Part shown: positions 42,289-50,873 of the stretch, in pieces
Layout of the letters: every line of letters starts with the position of its first letter
Numbering within the stretch: position 1 is the stretch's first letter
NCBI RefSeq assembly: GCF_047238125.1
Contig: NZ_JBDFMH010000001.1
Location: 1,736,001 to 1,800,000, forward strand
Direction of reading: 5' to 3'
Length of the DNA: 64,000 bases
DNA from: JBDFMH01 sp047238125
Lineage (GTDB): Bacteria > Pseudomonadota > Alphaproteobacteria > Sphingomonadales > Sphingomonadaceae
Notes under the pieces: generated by a model
The model's database searches: none
What the model saw: the letters and a program-made list of their open reading frames with translations, nothing else
What the model was told of the DNA's origin: nothing
Translations under genes and position numbers: made by a program

Positions 42289-43275
42289 ATGGAAAACCGT
42301 ATCCTAGGCAAGGGCCTGACTGTCTCGGCACTCGGCTTCGGCTGCATGGGCATCAGCTTCGGCTATGCCGGGACACTGGATCACGAAGCCGGCGTGCGGC
42401 TCATCCGCGACGCGGTGAATCGCGGCGTCACCTTCTTCGACACCGCCGAGATCTACGGCCCATATGTCAACGAGGAACTCGTCGGCGAGGCGCTGGCGCC
42501 CGTCCGGGCTCAGGTGAAGATCGCAACGAAATTCGGCTTCAACATCGTCGACGGCAAGCAGTCGGGTATGAACAGCCGTCCCGAACAGATCCGCCGCGTC
42601 GCCGAGGAGTCGCTGAAGCGGCTCCGGACGGACGTCATCGATCTGTTCTACCAGCACCGCGTCGACACCGACGTGCCGATCGAGGACGTGGCCGGCACGG
42701 TCCGCGACCTGATCGCCGAGGGCAAGGTAAAGCATTTCGGCCTTTCCGAGCCCGGCTCCGAGACCGTCCGCCGCGCCCATGCTGTGCAGCCGGTGACCGC
42801 GCTCCAGAACGAGTATTCGCTCTGGTCACGCCAGGTCGAGACGAACGGCATCCTCGACGTCTGCGACGAACTCGGCATCGGACTCGTCCCCTACAGTCCG
42901 CTGGGCAAGGGCTTCCTGACGGGCGCGATGGGCAAGGACCACCCGATCGGCGAGTGCGACTTCCGCCGCCTGTTGCCACGTTTCACGCCCGAGGCGATGG
43001 AGAAGAACCAGGCACTCATCGACCTGATCCGCCGCGTCGCGGACGGCAAGGGTGCGACGCCCGCGCAGATCGCGCTCGCATGGCTATTGGCACAGCGTCC
43101 CTTTGTCGTGCCGATTCCAGGGACGACAAAGCTGCACCGCCTTGAAGAGAATCTCGGCGCGGTGGACGTCACCCTCGATGATGCCGATCTCGCCGGCTTC
43201 CGCAAGGCGCTTGCAGCAATCGACGTCGAGGGCGAGCGCTACCCGCCGCAATTGATGGCGACGACGGGCAACTGA
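42289..43275 (+). CDS. Aldo/keto reductase
   Basis: A 328-residue NADPH-dependent reductase with the full catalytic tetrad: D51 and Y56 ('FFDTAEIYGPYVNEELVGEA'), K81 ('KIATKFGFNIV') and H123 ('LFYQHRVDTDVPIEDVAGT'). The C-terminal cofactor region reads 'VVPIPGTTKLHRLEENLGAV'. It is of the YajO/Tas-like type that reduces small aldehydes and quinones. It follows the SDR gene closely and ends 86 bp before the convergent LysR gene. Confidence 0.94.
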   Translation: MENRILGKGLTVSALGFGCMGISFGYAGTLDHEAGVRLIRDAVNRGVTFFDTAEIYGPYVNEELVGEALAPVRAQVKIATKFGFNIVDGKQSGMNSRPEQIRRVAEESLKRLRTDVIDLFYQHRVDTDVPIEDVAGTVRDLIAEGKVKHFGLSEPGSETVRRAHAVQPVTALQNEYSLWSRQVETNGILDVCDELGIGLVPYSPLGKGFLTGAMGKDHPIGECDFRRLLPRFTPEAMEKNQALIDLIRRVADGKGATPAQIALAWLLAQRPFVVPIPGTTKLHRLEENLGAVDVTLDDADLAGFRKALAAIDVEGERYPPQLMATTGN

Positions 43276-43361
43276 CGCGAAGCTGTACCGGAGCGACGCG
43301 TGTCTCCTGAGATTGGCGCTGATGTCGGCGCATGCGCAGCGCGCGAGCACGCGTTTCCGCT

Positions 43362-44279
43362 TCAATCCGCCGCTCGTTCCCAACCGCGGAGCTGCTCGCG
43401 AAGCGCCTCGACGAACAGCGAGAAGGTCGCCGACGGCTGACGCCGGCTCGGATAGTAGAGGTGATAGCCGGCAAAGGGTGGGCACCAGTCCTCCAGCACC
43501 CGCACCAACCTGCCGTCCGCCACCTCGGCCACCACCTCGTCCTCCATCACGAAGGCCAGGCCCAGTCCGGCCAGCGCCGCACGATGGTTCATGTCAGAGG
43601 TGTTCGCGGCGAACGGGCCTTCAACTCGCACCCGAACCTCGCGACCGTCCTTCTCCAGCTCCCAGGCGTAGAGACCACCCGATCCCAGCATGCGCCGGTT
43701 GATGCACCGGTGCTGCGAGAGGTCCTGCGGCGTTCGAGGAATGCCCGCCCGAGCGAGATAACCCGGAGTCCCGACGACCACCATGCGCAGCTCCGTACCG
43801 ATGCGGACCGCGATCATGTCCTTCGCGAGCGCCTCGCCGAGCCGCACGCCTGCGTCGAAGCGGTCGGCGACGATGTCGGCGAAGGCGGAATCGATGCTGA
43901 GCTCGATATGGACGTCCGGGTACTCGGCGAGCAGCCGCTCGACCACCGGCCAGAGCACCGTGCGTGCCGCGTGATCGCCGGTCGTGATCCTGATCGTTCC
44001 AGAGGGACGGTCCCGCAGGTCGCCGAGCAGGGCCAGCTGTTCGCCGATGCTGTCGAGCGCGGGTCGTAGCGTCGCCAGTAGGCGCTCGCCCGCCTCGGTC
44101 AGCGCGACGCTTCGGGTCGTGCGCGTGAGAAGACGAACGCCGAGCCGGCTTTCCAGGCGCCGAACCGTGTGGCTGAGCGACGACTGCGACGTGCCCAGCT
44201 TCGCCGCCGCACGCGTGAAGCTCTGCTCCTCGGCAACGGCCGTGAAGGCGTTCAGGTCGACCAGTTCCTCTCGGCGCAT
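43362..44279 (-). CDS. LysR-family transcriptional regulator
   Basis: A 305-residue regulator with the N-terminal winged helix ('VDLNAFTAVAEEQSFTRAAA', 'KLGTSQSSLSHTVRRLESRL') and an effector domain beginning 'SGTIRITTGDHAARTVLWPV'. The start at 44279 (MRREELVDL) is taken, because everything upstream in the frame is antisense to the divergent cupin gene. It lies between the ADH-SDR-AKR set and the cupin/CMD genes, and is the likely regulator of both. The 126 bp intergenic region would hold its operator. Confidence 0.93.
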   Translation of the reverse strand: MRREELVDLNAFTAVAEEQSFTRAAAKLGTSQSSLSHTVRRLESRLGVRLLTRTTRSVALTEAGERLLATLRPALDSIGEQLALLGDLRDRPSGTIRITTGDHAARTVLWPVVERLLAEYPDVHIELSIDSAFADIVADRFDAGVRLGEALAKDMIAVRIGTELRMVVVGTPGYLARAGIPRTPQDLSQHRCINRRMLGSGGLYAWELEKDGREVRVRVEGPFAANTSDMNHRAALAGLGLAFVMEDEVVAEVADGRLVRVLEDWCPPFAGYHLYYPSRRQPSATFSLFVEALREQLRGWERAAD

Positions 44280-44405
44280 GTCACCGAATACCGCAGCAAG
44301 CTTCCTGCGTCGATGCGATCCATGAAATCGGCGCATAGGTGCATGCCGTCCTGCAACTGGAGCGGCGGGATCGCGCCGACGTTCCACCCACGAAGGAGAC
44401 TTGTC

Positions 44406-44804
44406 GTGAAGATCACCAGGAGCGGTTCGCAGCCGTCCGGCAAAGGGCCGGCCGAGTATTTCACCGGCAAGGTGCGGACTGACGCGCCGTTCAAAGGCAG
44501 TGGCAACCTGTCTGGTGCGACCGTGACGTTCGAACCCGGTGCCCGGACGGCATGGCACACGCATCCGCTGGGCCAGACCCTGCTGGTCGTCTCGGGTCTG
44601 GGCCGTGTCCAGCGCGAAGGCGGCGGCATCGAAGAGATCCGGCCCGGCGACATCGTCTGGTTCGAGCCGAACGAGAAGCACTGGCACGGTGCCGCCCCCG
44701 ACTGCGCGATGAGCCACATCGCCGTGGCAGAGATGAAGGACGGATCGGCCGTCACCTGGATGGAGAAGGTTGCCGACGAAGACTATCTGGGGCGCGCGGC
44801 GTGA
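44406..44804 (+). CDS. Cupin-domain protein
   Basis: A 132-residue single cupin. Motif 1 is 'GARTAWHTHPLGQTLLVVSG' (two His and a Gln in place of the usual Glu) and motif 2 is 'PGDIVWFEPNEKHWHGAAPD'. A GTG start at 44406 follows AAGGAGA. It is closely similar to the C-terminal domain of the CMD/cupin protein encoded next, so one may derive from the other. The small-molecule substrate is unknown. Confidence 0.87.
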   Translation: MKITRSGSQPSGKGPAEYFTGKVRTDAPFKGSGNLSGATVTFEPGARTAWHTHPLGQTLLVVSGLGRVQREGGGIEEIRPGDIVWFEPNEKHWHGAAPDCAMSHIAVAEMKDGSAVTWMEKVADEDYLGRAA

Positions 44805-44980
44805 TGGCCGGGTCGACACAGCGGAAGGAAAGCTACGGCGACGCGGGCCCCGCGCATGCGGACTACGCGGATCGCCTCCTGTTCGAGTTGGCATTCTCGC
44901 GGCACGACCATAGCGTTATCACTGCCAGCGCCGATGGAGGCTACCGCTTTTCGCCATCTGGCGACGGAGCCGAACGATGA
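44804..44980 (+). CDS. Possible 58-residue protein between cupin genes
   Basis: The ATG overlaps the cupin stop (TGATG) and the stop overlaps the next start (ATGA), which would couple three genes. The product is polar (MAGSTQRKESYGDAGPAHAD, then 'YADRLLFELAFSRHDH'). I see no domain. It may also simply be spacer with an open frame. Confidence 0.3.
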   Translation: MAGSTQRKESYGDAGPAHADYADRLLFELAFSRHDHSVITASADGGYRFSPSGDGAER

Positions 44981-46137
44981 GATACGCCGCATCGGCGATG
45001 GCGCTAGGGCTCGCGCCGGCCCTCGCGGTGGCACAGACCTCGGTCGCGCCACCCGCGATGCAGCGCTGGGCGCCTTCGCTGGCGAACGACACCGATCGTA
45101 TATTGTTTGGCGACATATGGCGGCGCCCCGAACTGAAGCCGCGAGACCGCAGCCTGGTTACCGTCGCCGTCCTTGTCACGATGGGCAGGACCGCCCAGCT
45201 TGAAGGCCATCTTGGCCGCGCGCTCGATAACGGAGTCAGGCCTGCCGAACTGTCCGGGCTGGTGACTCATCTGGCTTGGTACAGCGGCTGGCCCAACGCC
45301 GTGTCCGCGCTGGAAGTGGTCGACCGCGTGATGCGAGTGCGCGTCATCGCCCCCGATGCAGCGATAAAGGCGGGAGCGCCGTTGCCGCTGCCAACTTCGG
45401 ACGCCGATCGCGCGAAACGGGTCGAGCGACAGATCGGGAAGATCGCGCCCAAGCTCGCCGCGTTGACCAACGAGACGCTCTTCGCGGACCTCTGGCGTCG
45501 CCCTGACTTGACCCCGCGCGACCGCAGCCTCGTCACGATTGCATCCCTGGCGGCAGGCGGGGACGCGGATCAGCTGGCCTTTCACGTCACGAGGGGGATC
45601 GAGAATGGTCTGACCCGTGAACAGATCGCCGAGGCCCTCACTCATCTGGCATTCTACGCGGGCTGGCCGAAGGCGATGGCCGGGGTGGCCGTGCTCGGGA
45701 GCACCGGGGGCAGCGCCGCCGCCGGCGGCGAGCCTCTGATCATCACGCCGGCCGGCCGCGCGCCCGAACCCGGCCCGGCGTCACGCTTCACGGGAACCGT
45801 CACCGTCGCCTCGCCCTTCAAGGGAAGCGGCGATGCGCGTCTGGGCGGCGCGACCGTCTCTTTCCAACCCGGTGCGCGAAGCAACTGGCACAGCCACCCA
45901 CTCGGCCAGCTACTGATCGTCACGGAGGGCGAGGGACGGGTCCAGGTCGAAGGCGGCGACGTGCGCGCCATCCGCGCAGGCGACTCGGTCTGGACCGCGC
46001 CCGGCGTCCGGCATTGGCACGGTGCGGCTCCCACGAAGGCCATGACCCACGTCGCCGTGGCGGAGAGCGTCGAGGGCCGGGACGTCGAGTGGATGGAGCC
46101 GGTTACGGAGCGGGCGTACAGGGCGGCTCCGGGCTGA
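44977..46137 (+). CDS. Exported double carboxymuconolactone-decarboxylase-like/cupin fusion protein
   Basis: A 386-residue protein: a signal peptide (MRYAASAMALGLAPALAVAQ), two CMD domains (about 30-125 and 145-240; 'RSLVTVAVLVTMGRTAQLEG' and 'RSLVTIASLAAGGDADQLAF', each ending 'THLAWYSGWPNA' or 'THLAFYAGWPKA') and a C-terminal cupin (about 265-380; 'GARSNWHSHPLGQLLIVTEG'). There is no AhpD-type CxxC, so a peroxidase role is unlikely. Export is unusual for CMD proteins. It is presumably regulated with the cupin by the divergent LysR. Confidence 0.85.
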   Translation: MRYAASAMALGLAPALAVAQTSVAPPAMQRWAPSLANDTDRILFGDIWRRPELKPRDRSLVTVAVLVTMGRTAQLEGHLGRALDNGVRPAELSGLVTHLAWYSGWPNAVSALEVVDRVMRVRVIAPDAAIKAGAPLPLPTSDADRAKRVERQIGKIAPKLAALTNETLFADLWRRPDLTPRDRSLVTIASLAAGGDADQLAFHVTRGIENGLTREQIAEALTHLAFYAGWPKAMAGVAVLGSTGGSAAAGGEPLIITPAGRAPEPGPASRFTGTVTVASPFKGSGDARLGGATVSFQPGARSNWHSHPLGQLLIVTEGEGRVQVEGGDVRAIRAGDSVWTAPGVRHWHGAAPTKAMTHVAVAESVEGRDVEWMEPVTERAYRAAPG

Positions 46138-46255
46138 AGGCAGGTCATCCCGCGCACTGATGAACGGCGCGCATAACGCCTAGTCGCCAACGCCATGTAA
46201 TCACGGGCGACGCGACGCGTTATCCTTCAGGATTGGAATAAGCGAGGTCATCGAC

Positions 46256-46888
46256 ATGAGCGCCACGAACGGGCTGGAGATATCACGACGCGGCGTCCTC
46301 GCCGGCAGCGCCGCGACCGCGGCGCTCGCCGCGGCCCCGCAGGCGGAAGCGCAGCCCGTGCCGGCGAACGCGCCGGCAACGATGCCCGTATCGCTGACGG
46401 TGAACGGCAAGCGACGCGACCTGACGCTCGACACCCGCACCACGCTGCTCGACGCGCTGCGCGAGCATCTCCACCTCACCGGCACAAAGAAGGGCTGCGA
46501 TCACGGACAGTGCGGTGCCTGCACCGTCATCGTCAACGGCGAGCGAATCAATTCCTGCCTCAGCCTCGCCGTCCAGCATCAGGGCGACAAGGTCGTGACG
46601 GTGGAAGGTCTAGGCACGCCAGAGGAGCTTCACCCGATGCAGGCGGCGTTCGTGAAGCATGACGGCTATCAATGCGGCTACTGCACCCCCGGCCAGATCT
46701 GCTCGGCATTGTCGGTGCTCGACGAGATCAAGCGGGGCGTTCCCAGCCACGTCCAGGCCGACCTCACCAGCCGGCCCGCGTTCACCAATGTGGAGATGCG
46801 GGAGCGGATGAGCGGCAACATCTGCCGCTGCGGCGCCTATTCGAACATCCTCGATGCGATGACCGAAGTCGCCGGAGAGCGCGCATGA
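46256..46888 (+). CDS. paoA: Periplasmic aldehyde oxidoreductase, [2Fe-2S] subunit
   Basis: A 210-residue iron-sulphur subunit with a Tat signal (SRRGVLAG, R11-R12), as in E. coli PaoA. The plant-type cluster cysteines begin C81, C86, C89 ('KGCDHGQCGACTVIVNGERI'); the second cluster is in 'CGYCTPGQ' and 'NICRCGAYSNIL'. The Tat signal would carry the assembled complex to the periplasm. It overlaps paoB (ATGA). The enzyme oxidises aromatic aldehydes to acids. Confidence 0.93.
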   Translation: MSATNGLEISRRGVLAGSAATAALAAAPQAEAQPVPANAPATMPVSLTVNGKRRDLTLDTRTTLLDALREHLHLTGTKKGCDHGQCGACTVIVNGERINSCLSLAVQHQGDKVVTVEGLGTPEELHPMQAAFVKHDGYQCGYCTPGQICSALSVLDEIKRGVPSHVQADLTSRPAFTNVEMRERMSGNICRCGAYSNILDAMTEVAGERA

Positions 46889-47835
46889 AGTCCTTCACTT
46901 ACGAGCGCGCGAAGTCGCCAGGCGAGGCCGCTGCGGCCGTCGCGCGCCAGCCGGGCGCCAAGTTCCTGGCGGGCGGCACGAATCTGCTCGACCTGATGAA
47001 GCTGGAGATCGAGACGCCGACCCACCTCGTCGACGTCCAGGACCTCGGCCTCGACAAGATCGAGAAGACTGGCGACGGCGGAATCCGTATCGGCGCGCTG
47101 GTCAGCAACACGCATCTTGCGGCCGACGAGCGCGTGCGGCGCGACTATGGCATACTGACCCGCGCGATCGTTGCCGGGGCGTCGGGTCAGCTCAGGAACA
47201 AGGCCACCACCGCCGGGAACCTCCTCCAGCGCACCCGCTGCCCCTATTTCTACGATCCCAACATGTCGTGCAACAAGCGCAAGCCCGGTTCGGGCTGCGC
47301 GGCGATCGGCGGCTATTCGCGCCAGCTCGCGGTCGTGGGCACGTCGGACCAGTGCATCGCCACCTATCCCGGCGACATGGCGCAGGCGCTGCGCGTCCTC
47401 GACGCCAACGTCGAGACGGTGAAGGCTGACGGATCGACCCGCGCGATCCCGATGGCCGACTTTCACCGTCTGCCCGGGGATCGTCCCGATCTCGACAACG
47501 TCCTGGAGCGCGGCGAGCTGATCACCGCGGTGACGTTGCCGAAGCCCATCGGCGGCACGCACATCTACCAGAAGGTTCGCGATCGTGCGTCCTATGCATT
47601 CGCGCTCCTGTCGGTGGCGGCGGTCCTTCAGAAGGACGGCAGCGGACGGGTCTCATTCGGCGGCGTCGCGCACAAGCCGTGGCGTGTCGAAGCCGCGGAA
47701 GCGGCGATGCCGCGCGGCGCGCGCGCGGTCGCCGCTCAGGTCTTCGCGAACGCAAGGCCCACCGAGGACAACCGCTTCAAGATCAGTCTCGCCGAGCGCA
47801 CCCTCGCCTCGGTCATGGCGCAGGCGAAGGGATAA
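46885..47835 (+). CDS. paoB: Periplasmic aldehyde oxidoreductase, FAD subunit
   Basis: A 316-residue FAD-binding subunit. FAD contacts are 'AKFLAGGTNLLDLMKLEIET' and 'GQLRNKATTAGNLLQRTRCP'. The extra [4Fe-4S] loop that distinguishes PaoB from xanthine dehydrogenase is present: C119, C129 and C138, in 'CPYFYDPNMSCNKRKPGSGC'. The start at 46885 overlaps the paoA stop; it lies 4 bp before paoC. Confidence 0.93.
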   Translation: MKSFTYERAKSPGEAAAAVARQPGAKFLAGGTNLLDLMKLEIETPTHLVDVQDLGLDKIEKTGDGGIRIGALVSNTHLAADERVRRDYGILTRAIVAGASGQLRNKATTAGNLLQRTRCPYFYDPNMSCNKRKPGSGCAAIGGYSRQLAVVGTSDQCIATYPGDMAQALRVLDANVETVKADGSTRAIPMADFHRLPGDRPDLDNVLERGELITAVTLPKPIGGTHIYQKVRDRASYAFALLSVAAVLQKDGSGRVSFGGVAHKPWRVEAAEAAMPRGARAVAAQVFANARPTEDNRFKISLAERTLASVMAQAKG

Positions 47836-47839
47836 GGTC

Positions 47840-50353
47840 ATGGAGTTCAACGCACCGGCCGGCCGGAACCTGTTCGACGACGCGAAGATCGTCGGCAAGT
47901 CCACGCCCCGCATCGATGGCCCGCTGAAGACCACGGGCACGGCCCCCTACGCCTATGAACGCCACGACGTGGCACCGGGCGCGGCATACGGCTACATCGT
48001 CGGCAGTGCGATCGCAAAGGGACGGATCAACGACATCGACACCCGCGAGGCGCTTGCCGCGCCCGGCGTCGTTGCCGTCCTCACCGCGCTCGATCATGCC
48101 GAGCCCCTCCCGCTGGGCATGTCCAACAACACGCCGCTGTTCGGCGGTCGCGCGGTGAATCACTACCATCAGGCAGTCGCGTGCGTCGTCGCGGAAACCT
48201 TCGAGCAGGCCCGCGCCGCCGCCGGGCTGGTGCGCGTGGATTACGCCCGGTCGAAGGGCGTCTTCGACTTCCCGGCTGTCGCGCCGGGCGCACCGCTTGC
48301 GAAGGGGCGCGACGACAAGCCGGACCGCAGCACGCTCGGTGATTTCGAAAAGGCATTCGCCGCGTCCGCGGTGAAGCTGGATCAGCGCTACACCACGCCG
48401 GACGAAACCCATGCGATGATGGAGCCCTTCGCGACCATCGCGGCATGGCAGGGCGACAAGCTGACCATCTGGACCTCGAACCAGATGATCAACTGGGCGA
48501 AGCAGAGCATGGGGACCATCCTCGGCATTCCGCAGGAGAATGTCCGGGTCGACTCGCCCTATATCGGCGGCGGATTTGGCGGGAAGCTGTTCATCCGCGC
48601 CGACGCGGTCCTGGCGGCGCTCGCGGCCCGAAAGATTTCACGCCCCGTGAAGATCGCCATGCAGCGGCCCCTGATGGTCAACAACGCCACGCACCGTCAC
48701 GCCACGATCCAGCGCATTCGCATCGGCGCGAATCGCGACGGGCGCATCACGGCGCTGGCACACGAGAACTGGTCGGGCAACATCACCGGCGACGACCCCG
48801 AACGCGGTTCCGCCCAGACCAAGTCGATGTACGCCGGCGCCAACCGGCTGACCGCGGAGTATGTCGCCAAGCTCGACCTGCCCGAAGGAAACGCGATGCG
48901 CGCGCCGGGCGAGGCGCCCGGGCATCTGGCGCTCGAAGTAGCGATCGACGAGCTCGCGGAGCGGCTCGGGATGGACCCCGTCGAGCTGCGTATCCTGAAC
49001 GAACCGAAGAGCGCGCCGGGCACTCCGGAGAAGAAGTTCTCCGACCGCAACTTGGTGCGATGCCTGCGCGAGGGTGCGGCGCGCTTCGGCTGGGACAAGC
49101 GCAATCCGACGCCAGCACAGGTGCGCGACGGCAAGTGGCTTATCGGCTTGGGCGTGGCGGCGGGCTATCGCGGTGGCCCCACCGCCAAGTCGGCCGCTCG
49201 CATTCGTCTGGAACGTGGCCGGGTGATCGTCGAAACCGACATGACCGACATCGGCACAGGAACCTATACGATCGTCGCGCAGGTCGCGGCCGAGACGATG
49301 GGCGTTCCGCTCGACAGGGTTGCGGTCAAGCTGGGCGACTCGGTCAATCCGGTGTCGGCGGGTTCGGGTGGACAGTGGGGCGCAGCCAGTTCGACCGCAG
49401 GCGTCTACGCCGCCTGTCTCGAACTACGTCGGGCGATCGGTCAGAAGCTCGGCTTCGACGCGGATGGCGCCACGTTCGGCGACGGGCGGATTGTTGCCGG
49501 CAACCGCAGCTGGCGGCTTTCCGACGCCGGTGACCTCTCGGCGACGGGAGAGATGACCTACGGCAAGTTCAAGAGCGACTACGATGTCGGCACCTATGCC
49601 GGGCATTTCTGCGAGGTCGGTGTCGACATCTATACCGGAGAGACGCGGATTCGCCGGATGCTCGCGGTCTGCGATGCCGGGCGCATCCTGAATCCGCTGT
49701 CGGCGCGCAGCCAGGTCATCGGTGCGATGGTGATGTCTGCCGGCGCCGCGCTGATGGAGGAGCTCGCCGTCGACAAGCGCTTCGGTTTCTTCGTCAATCA
49801 CGACCTCGCCAGCTACGAGGTGCCCGTCCACGCCGACATCCCGCATCAAGAATGCATTTTTCTCGATACGCTCGACCCGGTCGCGTCACCGCTGAAGGCG
49901 AAGGGTGTCGGGGAACTGGGGATCTGCGGGCCCGGGGCGGCGGTTGCCAATGCGGTCTACAACGCAACCGGCGTGCGCGTGCGCGACTATCCGATCACGC
50001 TCGACAAGCATTTGGACAGGCTACCTCAGATCGTTTTACGAGGTGCTGTCAGTCTAACGCGAACTTGTCTCGGTGGGACACACGTCGCTCTTGAAGGTGG
50101 CAGCCTAGCTCGCAAGGCCTTGCCACTCCGCCAAGGCGGCGGAGCGTCGTTCCCGGTAGGCTTTGCGATCGATGAGATGGCGCTCGAGGTTGAAGTGATT
50201 GTGGACGTTGGCGTGGACCGAGGCGAACTTCTGCAAGCTCTTCATCTGGCAGAACCGCAGCATCGCCCGCTCCCTTCGTCGGAACGGAAGATGGCTGTTC
50301 TCGACCCGGCTGTTCGCCCAGCGACCGACCTCCTGACGATCGCGGCAGCCTAG
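47840..50353 (+). CDS. paoC: Periplasmic aldehyde oxidoreductase, Mo subunit, 3' end replaced by IS
   Basis: The molybdenum (MCD-cofactor) subunit is intact for 734 codons, the length of E. coli PaoC (732). The catalytic glutamate is codon 692, as in E. coli ('AKGVGELGICGPGAA'). Other cofactor loops are 'YIGGGFGGKLFIRADAVLAA' and 'SGGQWGAASSTAGVYA'. The IS6 copy begins at codon 735 and removes the natural stop, so the frame runs 103 codons antisense through the transposase gene to a TAG at 50353. The enzyme core is probably still active if the extension is tolerated. No paoD/xdhC-like maturation gene remains. Confidence 0.9.
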   Translation: MEFNAPAGRNLFDDAKIVGKSTPRIDGPLKTTGTAPYAYERHDVAPGAAYGYIVGSAIAKGRINDIDTREALAAPGVVAVLTALDHAEPLPLGMSNNTPLFGGRAVNHYHQAVACVVAETFEQARAAAGLVRVDYARSKGVFDFPAVAPGAPLAKGRDDKPDRSTLGDFEKAFAASAVKLDQRYTTPDETHAMMEPFATIAAWQGDKLTIWTSNQMINWAKQSMGTILGIPQENVRVDSPYIGGGFGGKLFIRADAVLAALAARKISRPVKIAMQRPLMVNNATHRHATIQRIRIGANRDGRITALAHENWSGNITGDDPERGSAQTKSMYAGANRLTAEYVAKLDLPEGNAMRAPGEAPGHLALEVAIDELAERLGMDPVELRILNEPKSAPGTPEKKFSDRNLVRCLREGAARFGWDKRNPTPAQVRDGKWLIGLGVAAGYRGGPTAKSAARIRLERGRVIVETDMTDIGTGTYTIVAQVAAETMGVPLDRVAVKLGDSVNPVSAGSGGQWGAASSTAGVYAACLELRRAIGQKLGFDADGATFGDGRIVAGNRSWRLSDAGDLSATGEMTYGKFKSDYDVGTYAGHFCEVGVDIYTGETRIRRMLAVCDAGRILNPLSARSQVIGAMVMSAGAALMEELAVDKRFGFFVNHDLASYEVPVHADIPHQECIFLDTLDPVASPLKAKGVGELGICGPGAAVANAVYNATGVRVRDYPITLDKHLDRLPQIVLRGAVSLTRTCLGGTHVALEGGSLARKALPLRQGGGASFPVGFAIDEMALEVEVIVDVGVDRGELLQALHLAEPQHRPLPSSERKMAVLDPAVRPATDLLTIAAA

Positions 50354-50873
50354 CTCGTCCATCGCCGCCCCGTAGCTGCGCAAGCCGTCGGTGGTGATCG
50401 CTTTGGGTGAGCCGTGGCGCCTGAGTGCCTTCTTCATGAAGGATAGCGCCGCCGTCTTGTCGCGGCTCTTCGTCACGTAGCTCTCGAGCACTTCCCCTTC
50501 ATGGTCGACGGCCCGCCACAGGTAGACCATCTCGCCGTTCAGCTTCACGTACATCTCGTCCAGGTGCCACCGCCAGTGTCGGAAGCCACGCATCCGGCTC
50601 ACCCGCGCCCGGCGGCTGTCACCGGCAAACAGCGGACCGAACCTGTTCCACCAGAGCCGCACCGTCTCGTGGCAGATGTCGATCCCGCGCTCGAACAGCC
50701 GGTCCTCGACATTGCGCAGCGACAGCGGGAAGCGGACATACATCAGCACCACCAGGCGGATCACCTCGGGCAACGAGTTGAAGTAGCGGAACGGCGATGC
50801 GGGTTTGCAGGCACGGGGCATAGCTCTGCCCTTACCCTGCTCGCACAGCAGGTGCATTTGCTTTGACGAAGCC
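50042..50873 (-). mobile_element. IS6-family insertion sequence, right copy
   Basis: The element is 832 bp, starting GGTGCTGTCAG and ending TTTGACGAAGCC, collinear without gaps with the left copy at 35458-36289 and in the same orientation. Divergence is concentrated in the last 60 bp at the right end. It interrupts the paoC end on one side and adjoins the flavin reductase end on the other. No target duplication is seen. Confidence 0.85.
50105..50821 (-). CDS. IS6-family DDE transposase
   Basis: A 238-residue intact transposase, identical to the left copy apart from 'YFNSLPEV' (Leu for Ser) and a few silent changes. The DDE residues sit in 'WHLDEMYVK', 'TTDGLRSYG' and 'SRVENSHLPF'. The ATG at 50821 is used. 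As IS6 elements form cointegrates and recombine between copies, the pair can mobilise or delete the 14 kb between them. Confidence 0.95.
   Translation of the reverse strand: MPRACKPASPFRYFNSLPEVIRLVVLMYVRFPLSLRNVEDRLFERGIDICHETVRLWWNRFGPLFAGDSRRARVSRMRGFRHWRWHLDEMYVKLNGEMVYLWRAVDHEGEVLESYVTKSRDKTAALSFMKKALRRHGSPKAITTDGLRSYGAAMDELGCRDRQEVGRWANSRVENSHLPFRRRERAMLRFCQMKSLQKFASVHANVHNHFNLERHLIDRKAYRERRSAALAEWQGLAS

Noticed and set aside
46837..47562. Minus-strand frame in paoB
   Set aside because: Antisense to paoB, which has an intact FAD site and [4Fe-4S] loop.
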